Source of the DNA: Mesorhabditis belari
Taxonomy: Eukaryota; Nematoda; Chromadorea; Rhabditida; Rhabditidae
Direction: 5' to 3'
NCBI GenBank assembly: GCA_958450365.1
Contig: CAUEEP010000933.1
Span: 248,001 to 312,000 of the forward strand
Length of the DNA stretch: 64,000 nt
The stretch's first letter is position 1. The number at the start of each line of letters is the position of its first letter. Made by a program: the position numbers and the translations under genes. Shown piece after piece: positions 58,701 through 64,000 of the stretch. The notes beneath the pieces are model-generated. The model was given only the letters and a program-made list of their open reading frames with translations, was not told the origin of the DNA and did no database searches.

Positions 58701-59676
58701 TAGTTGCTGCCTCCCACATTTGGCCTATTGAATTCGAAACATTTACTCGAGCCCTTCCGTCTGCTGCAACAACGGCGCTAGCTTTTTTTAAGGAGTATTA
58801 TAAAGGGTATTATACATAGTTAGTAGTTTTCTTTAAATTACAAATTGATCAGAAAGCACAACAATCGAAAGTTGCGGTTAAACACATTGCATGGAAAAGC
58901 AGAAATTATCGCAAATTTTAATTGCGGTTCGACAGTTTCCCCGACTGCGACAGAAATTCGACAAGTTTGCCCATGCGTAAACACTCATCAAATGATTGTT
59001 TTGATGCTCTTCAACGAAAAAGTTTGTTCGAAAGTTATGAAACAAACGGTTTTTTAAGGAAACCTGGACATTTCGTGAACTCGTAAAACGGACAGATTTT
59101 TTGCTTGCTGAATTGGAGAGCACAGTCAGCCCAATGCTTTCTGGAGATGAATGCCACAGAGTTTTGCGAAGCTCGGGAACCGCTGGAAAGAATGGTGGGA
59201 AGTGAAAATGAAAAAAAGAAGTGTTTTATAAAAATTTCTCACAAAAACTTTAGAACTCGATGACAAACTCACTGTGAACGATGAATTTACTTTTAAAATT
59301 AAAATACCAACAGCTGAGCGTATGGTATGGCAGTTAATCCTAACAATAAGGATACATATTTATGAGCTATACAATATTTTAGAACAACCCTGAAGATCGA
59401 AGGATTTCCCAAGTGAAAAACGATAAAGAAACTGAAATTAGATGTGCAATTGTGAGGGTGATGAAGAAAGAGAAGGAGCTGGCTTACTCAGATCTTCGCA
59501 GCAAGGTTGGATTTTTGATAGTGAGTCTAGCAAGTATTCTTTGCCTATAGGTAACCGAGGAACTTTCCAACCGTTTTACATTCGATCGCAAGTCATTCAA
59601 ACAACAAATTGAGCATCTCATGGAAAAAGGATACATTGAGAGACAAGGCAAAGATTTCATTAAATACCTGGAATGA
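55776..59676 (+). CDS. Divergent cullin (scaffold of a RING ubiquitin ligase)
   Basis: Cullins bind an adaptor or receptor at the N-terminus and a RING protein at the C-terminus. Recognisable exons in order: LDERSDLFTAIDILKRLKLY, DALDD near 57590, LFNLHPDIAELLVNYLD (58090-58172), then FYREKFARNLL and FGSSFIQKLRQM (cullin core), SHIWPIEF and FFKEYYKG joined to KHNNRKLRLN (58676-58806 / 58853 on; matches the cullin FY.GKH.GRKL block), QMIVLMLFNE, TFRELVKRTDF, LDDKLTVNDEFTFKI. The C-terminal winged helix is AIVRVMKKEKELAYSDLRSK then IEHLMEKGYIERQGKDFIKY, stop TGA 59674-59676. The lysine of IVRVMK (59464-59466) is at the NEDD8 site. The 5' end and several N-terminal exons are uncertain; core signature residues differ from CUL1-4 (SDRVSFE where KDVFE is usual). 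Fragments of it lie at 25.5 and 28.0 kb. Confidence 0.82.
56215..56640. other. Insertion of unlike composition in cullin intron
   Basis: More GC-rich than surroundings (ggaaggggagaccaagtgac, aatcccaaggaccgcctgct). It begins with a MITE-B-like end (attacagtatttacgat). I recognise no protein; a solo LTR or other repeat is possible. Confidence 0.4.
57044..57155. repeat. Compound foldback: cloverleaf-like inverted repeats
   Basis: Outer arms atatatgtcgtagccgatga (57044-57063) and their exact complement (57136-57155). Inside are ttttttcgctagcgaaaaaa (57064-57083, perfect palindrome), tcggctagccga (57096-57107, perfect palindrome) and a 13-bp perfect stem agccgaagaagtc with loop tga (57102-57130). 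It lies in a cullin intron. Confidence 0.93.
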
Positions 59677-61485
59677 ACAGTTTGAGCTTTGAAATAATTT
59701 CAACTTTCTTCCAAATATGTGCTTGTTTGTGTCTAACATTGTAACGTCTTTTGTACCGAATTTTTTATTAGATTGTCATTTATGAAATGTCCGACGCTTT
59801 TTCATGCCCGTAAATTTTCATTTCACCATACATTTCTTTTATTTCTTTTTTGATATTATATCGTAGGAAAAATAAAATCATTTTAAAATTCGAGCCACAT
59901 CTGTTGTGGATCGGCTGAGAAATGTCAGCTCAAAAAACCACAAACTTTTATGACCGTAAAATTCGTGACCTGCAACAATCAGTCCGGCTCATGTCACGCC
60001 AAATGGGAATTTCTGCGTCTAGAAGCTAAAGCGAAGTGCGAAACCACATCGAACAGTTGATTTTTTGAAATTGTTCTCAGTTGGATATCACGTAACATTT
60101 CTGCGCCAACAGAATTTCGATTTGAAGAAAAACGTAATTTTACCTTATAGCGGACTCGTTGTGTGTCACTAGAACAAAAATAGCAGTCAACCAAGTCATT
60201 AATGCAATTTTGAATAAGCAAAATACTAAAGACTACGATTTTTTGGTATTAAGTATTTGAAAATTAAAACCAATACTGCTTTGCTATTATAGTATCTTCA
60301 AATCCTAAAGCTTTGAAGCAAGTTGCACGTTCAAAAATACCCAAAACCATTTCAACATCATATTGATCATTTATGCAAAAAGTTGTTTTTCTAGGTCTCA
60401 ATCCTTGCAAATCTCCTCAAGAATGGTGTCACTGTGATCGAGAAATCGTGGAATGTCAACAATGACGCCTTCAATTCTGATCAAATTGTCGATTTTGCTT
60501 TCAAATTTTTCGATTCCCACATGACTTATTTCCTATGAACTGTGAGATTTATTTATTCATTGAAATTCTTTCTTCACACTTTTAGGTGATCTGGTGGCAC
60601 TACGACACCGATAGCAAAACGGCCACGGAAGGTGCTCAGAAATTGCTAAAAATGATAAACAAAGTCACATTTTAGTGTACGTTTTGGATCAAATGACTTT
60701 GTGGACTCCTGGTTATTATCCATGGGATTTTCGATCAAGCTGAGGCTCTAATTTTGGCAAATCAAGCTGTATCTTATATGGGAAAAGTGGGTGATTCTGT
60801 AAGAAATTTGCCTTTTTTTATTCGAATATCCCATTGTTCGGTCGCTCGCTTTGTCATTTGATGTGAAATTGAAAAAATTAAGCGGTATTTAGATTCCCTA
60901 GACTCTTAGCCAATTTTTGGCATGTGTGCGGATTATGGGGTGAGGAATAAAGTAAGAATTGGAGTTATGAGATTTGGAACTGACCTTGAGGAGTTACACA
61001 CGTTCAAGCACGCGACAATACTTATTAGCCACCCTTTATATTGTGATACAAGGTTTTCAAACACCGAGACGATAGTTTTGGTGTTTGTTTATACCTGATT
61101 TTCAAAAGGTGATATCGATATGTTCGATAGAAAATGTTGAATGCCTCCATCAGAGGCAACTTTCTCCAAGATGCAACTTTCTCGAGATGCTGGAAGGCAA
61201 AAGTATTAGCACATATTTATGAAAAACAGTTTTTGTTCGCTATTCTTTAGAAGTCTCTGCTTTATCTCAACATTTTCTTTAGAAAAAAATCTTAACAATG
61301 TAAAAACATTGCACTATCAAATAGCACAATTGTAGTGTTTGTTTAAACTTACCAAATCAAGGTGATCGTTCAATTTCGCTTCTAACTTTTTGGAAAGATC
61401 CTCTTGGTAACCGAATAAATCCTAAATTCGGTAGTTTCACATTACACATCAATAAATAACTATTTACGAAGAATTTTCGAATTTC
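59677..61485. other. Possible small gene, unrecognised; otherwise no supported feature
   Basis: Plus-strand exon-like pieces follow the cullin: 60396-60537 (SILANLLKNGVTVIEKSWNV ... FKFFDSHMTYFL) and 60588-60675 (IWWHYDTDSKTATEGAQKLL, stop), with acceptors tttctag and ttttag before them. Further frames (IFDQAEALILANQAVSYMGK, about 60725-60790) are broken by stops. They may be exons of one decayed gene. No family recognised; nothing supported at 60.85-61.48 kb. Confidence 0.35.
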
Positions 61486-61489
61486 GAAA

Positions 61490-61810
61490 GATTTTCGAAG
61501 GCTTCGTCATCCGACAATTCCCTCTTCGGTATCACTGATTAGTTCTGTTAGTTCCAGTGAGTTTATCACTGATTTGCGTATTCTAAATGCATATTAGATA
61601 ATAGAAAAAAACACTTTTTCCAATTCAATCTTCAAATTTTTGATCTCGATCATTAGGTAGGTAAGTGTAATTTACCTTTCAACCAAACTAATGTAAATTG
61701 TATGCGAAAAGTTCTGGAAATTTTCCTCAATTTGATCAAAGAATGATTTAATTTGTCCTTTCATTTCATCGTCGTTTTCAGGAAAATCTTCTTTGTGGAA
61801 ACCCATCTGT
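61490..61810 (-). pseudogene. Relative of the small acidic ORF at 27.3 kb, interrupted
   Basis: Minus strand: MGFHKEDFPENDDEMKGQIK and on to NFQNF, then about 130 bp of unrelated sequence with stops, then ELSDDEAFENLSKFENSS and stop. The two parts flank the same point of the 27.3-kb frame, so this is either an intron there or an insertion. Confidence 0.5.
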
Positions 61811-62029
61811 AATTGAAACTTTAAAATCACTTATCCATAAAATTGGAATAATATTAAATAATATAAAGTATGTATTTGCAAACTTTAAGTGCTTGAAGCA
61901 AAATCTAACATTGCAGCGTCTTTTGTACCGAATTTTTTATTAGGTTGCGCTGCGCTTCTTTCGAAACATCAACGGAAATCTTTTTTAGCGCGCTTAGTGA
62001 CAGGAGACGAGAAAGAAAGAAAGCACAGG

Positions 62030-62390
62030 AAATCAATCTATTTGATCAGTTAACAATAAGTGCGAAAGTGTGAGCTTGGTTATCAAAAGAATCAACAAAA
62101 GCCGATTAAATTTTGCCGTGATTTTCAAAGAAGTGTTTAAGGAAAAATCTTTGGGAAAAGAATAGTTTTGCAATCACTAAACTATCGGTAAACAAGCAAG
62201 TGAATGAGACCATCTTCCGAACCATCAGTAGCCACCGTGATAATCGCACGATTCTTAAATGAGAGCATCATGAGGTTCTTCGGGAGTTTCTTTCACGCAT
62301 TCCAAACCCATTCTAGATAGGTTTCCATTGGTGGAGCCGGATTTTCACTATGAGTCTTCGTCTTCACCCATTCACCATCCAATCTTCAGA
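62030..62390 (-). mobile_element. Pogo/Tigger-like tail remnant
   Basis: Another copy of the segment described at 25.04-25.4 kb (minus strand ENPAPPMETYLEWVWNA, stop, KKLPKNLMMLSF). Confidence 0.6.
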
Positions 62391-63366
62391 TTAGACTCAA
62401 ATCCTCGTTTTAAAAGAAGCAGTCTAAACCACATCCGGTGCTTGAATGTATTTGGCACAACCTCGAGGTACCAGAATCGAATCAATTTGCAAATCCTTTA
62501 GAATTTTCTTTGTAGCTTTTGTGAGCCAAGAAGTTATCCGAGAAGTTAAATATTAAATGCAAAATAGTGACGATTCTCGACGTGACTCGACTCGAATGTA
62601 CGCTGGATGTGGAAGAAGTTCGATTGAGTCGAGATTTTTGATCTTTTCCTTGGTTCGTCTGGCGGTGTGAGGTTCTGCATTGTCCTGCTGAAGGACTATG
62701 CGCTTTCGATTGACCAAAGCGGGATATTTTTCACTAAGCGCCGCATAGATCCGGTCAAGCAGTAGAGATCTGCGTCAATGGTCCGACCATTTGGAACCAG
62801 CTCAAAGTGAGTACTGCCTTCGAAATTCCACCAAACACACAATAATGCCTTCCTTGAGAGTCGATCACGTTTTTGCTACCGGTCCCGCTACTTGCCCGGA
62901 ATTCAACCACTGACTTTACTTGTCCGGATTACTAAAATAGACCCACTTTTCATCACAAGTCACAATTTGGCGAATAAAGCGGTCATCCTGCGGATTTTTT
63001 TTTGGATTTTCGAGACCAAGTTCGCCGTTCTTAAATTCTCGATACCAATATTGCGCGGTATTGTTGGAGATCATTCCTTCACCTTCCACTTGGCATATTT
63101 TTTTGGCCGCTTCAGTTGCATTGAACCCTTGTTTCCAATTATGGCGCAAAAGTACCCGAATTTCGAATTTTTCCATTTCTTTCCTCCAAAGTAAAAACTT
63201 GAAAATAAATAGTTAAACACACGATAACTTAGTAAAATATGAAAGAGCAGGTCAAATGCTACAAAATAAATATGGCACGTATATATAAAACGAATCTATT
63301 AGCTTTAAAAAATTGTTCAAACTTAAAGAGAAAAAAAATAGAAAGCTTTTGGTTCACCCTAATACT
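62391..63366 (-). mobile_element. Mariner transposon, longest copy in window, decayed
   Basis: Right end ttggttcaccctaata. Minus strand: MEKFEIRVLLRHNWKQGFNA (N-terminal helix-turn-helix, from 63176), QIVTCDEKWVYFSNPDK (first catalytic D), a stop, fragments, then IVLQQDNAEPHTARRTKEKI (second D) and LDSIELLPHPAY, after which the frame is lost before the third D. Shorter derivatives are at 24.6, 38.9 and 55.3 kb. Confidence 0.85.
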
Positions 63367-63375
63367 ACTACTAGC

Positions 63376-63808
63376 TACCGTAAATACTGTAATAGTACCC
63401 GTCCCGTGGGTAGACTTGCATCACGAGGTCATCGATACAAACGGTAAGTTCATGTTTGAGCCTTCAGATCTCGGTTTCTGGTACAACTACAAACTTATTT
63501 CCTTGGAAAGCCAAGAATGTCAGCTTTTGATTGCTATTTCACACATAGCAAATTCACATAGATGTGTGCCTTAAAAGGCTTATCAATATACAAATAACGA
63601 GAAGTATCGATAAGGTTTATGAGGTGCCTACCCATTAGAAGTCGCCATGTATAAAATAGCAATCAAAAGCTGATATTCCCGACTTCCAAATGAAACAATT
63701 CTCAAATTGAGAGCTATTCTAGAAACGGAGATCTGAACGTTCAAACATTAGCATGTCGTTTGTATCGATAAAATCGATAAGCTAGTCTACCCGTAGGCAC
63801 TAGTGGGT
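63376..63808. mobile_element. MITE family B, copy 8 (right end lost)
   Basis: Left end taccgtaaatactgtaatag; interior as in copy 5; breaks at tagtctacccgtaggcac. Confidence 0.85.
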
Positions 63809-63819
63809 AAAAAAAGTTT

Positions 63820-64000
63820 AAAAATCTAGCCTGTTTCCTTTTATTTGTGAACAAGTTTAAGCCATTTATCTTGCCATATAGTTACCGAAAAAAAGACACA
63901 ATTGAAAGCAACACAAACACCTCTGGAAACAATCACACAAGAAAACTCTCGATCAAAAAGGAAATGACCCTTGTTACGAGAATAATTGTCAGCAAATAAA
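63820..64000. repeat. Repeat R3, cut by the window edge
   Basis: Same orientation as 28740-28920 and 40130-40310, where it precedes the stop codon of a minus-strand sel-10-like copy by about 350 bp. Confidence 0.85.

Noticed and set aside
1..64000. CRISPR arrays, operons or bacterial genes
   Set aside because: Spliced genes throughout; no regularly spaced direct repeats with unique spacers, no ribosome-binding-site-led gene runs.

Overview
The window is nuclear DNA from a nematode, most likely a rhabditid. The evidence is short AT-rich introns with tttcag-type acceptors, a serpentine chemoreceptor, genes resembling C. elegans jmjc-1 and sel-10, worm-type class-3 lipases, and an interstitial array of the nematode telomere hexamer TTAGGC. 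Gene models below were joined by hand from splice signals, reading-frame phase and family resemblance. Exon edges are checked by phase, not by transcripts.

Layout. 1-2,722: 3' part of a NO66/RIOX1-type JmjC dioxygenase (+). 2,931-4,350: broken lipase and a NO66 fragment. 4,896-11,032: a six-exon, four-transmembrane claudin-like gene (+) whose introns hold TTAGGC repeats, a Tc1/mariner element and MITEs. 11-15.2 kb: gene-poor, with satellites. 15.6-18.0 kb: two small unrecognised spliced genes. 20,153-22,425: an intact ten-exon class-3 lipase (-). 22.4-32.7 kb: broken copies of a SEL-10/FBXW7-like gene, mariner/pogo remnants and MITEs, including a nested 856-bp transposon with an exact 8-bp target duplication. 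33,587-35,635: an intact serpentine receptor (+). 36-50 kb: more broken sel-10-like and lipase copies, some fused to each other. 51,692-54,212: the one intact sel-10-like gene (+). About 55.8-59,676: a divergent cullin (+) with a conserved neddylation-site region. 59.7-64 kb: remnants, a mariner copy, a MITE, and the 3' flank of what should be another sel-10 copy beyond the window.

Overall theme. A few genes (NO66 3' end, lipase, F-box/WD40, cullin exons, claudin-like last exon) have been copied repeatedly as segments in both orientations, often with ends at or near transposons. By the hand models one lipase copy and one sel-10-like copy are intact; the others are truncated, frameshifted or splice-damaged. 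FBXW7 proteins deliver substrates to a cullin-based (SCF) ubiquitin ligase, so an F-box/WD40 cluster with a cullin 1.6 kb downstream of its intact member is functionally suggestive, though co-function is only inferred.
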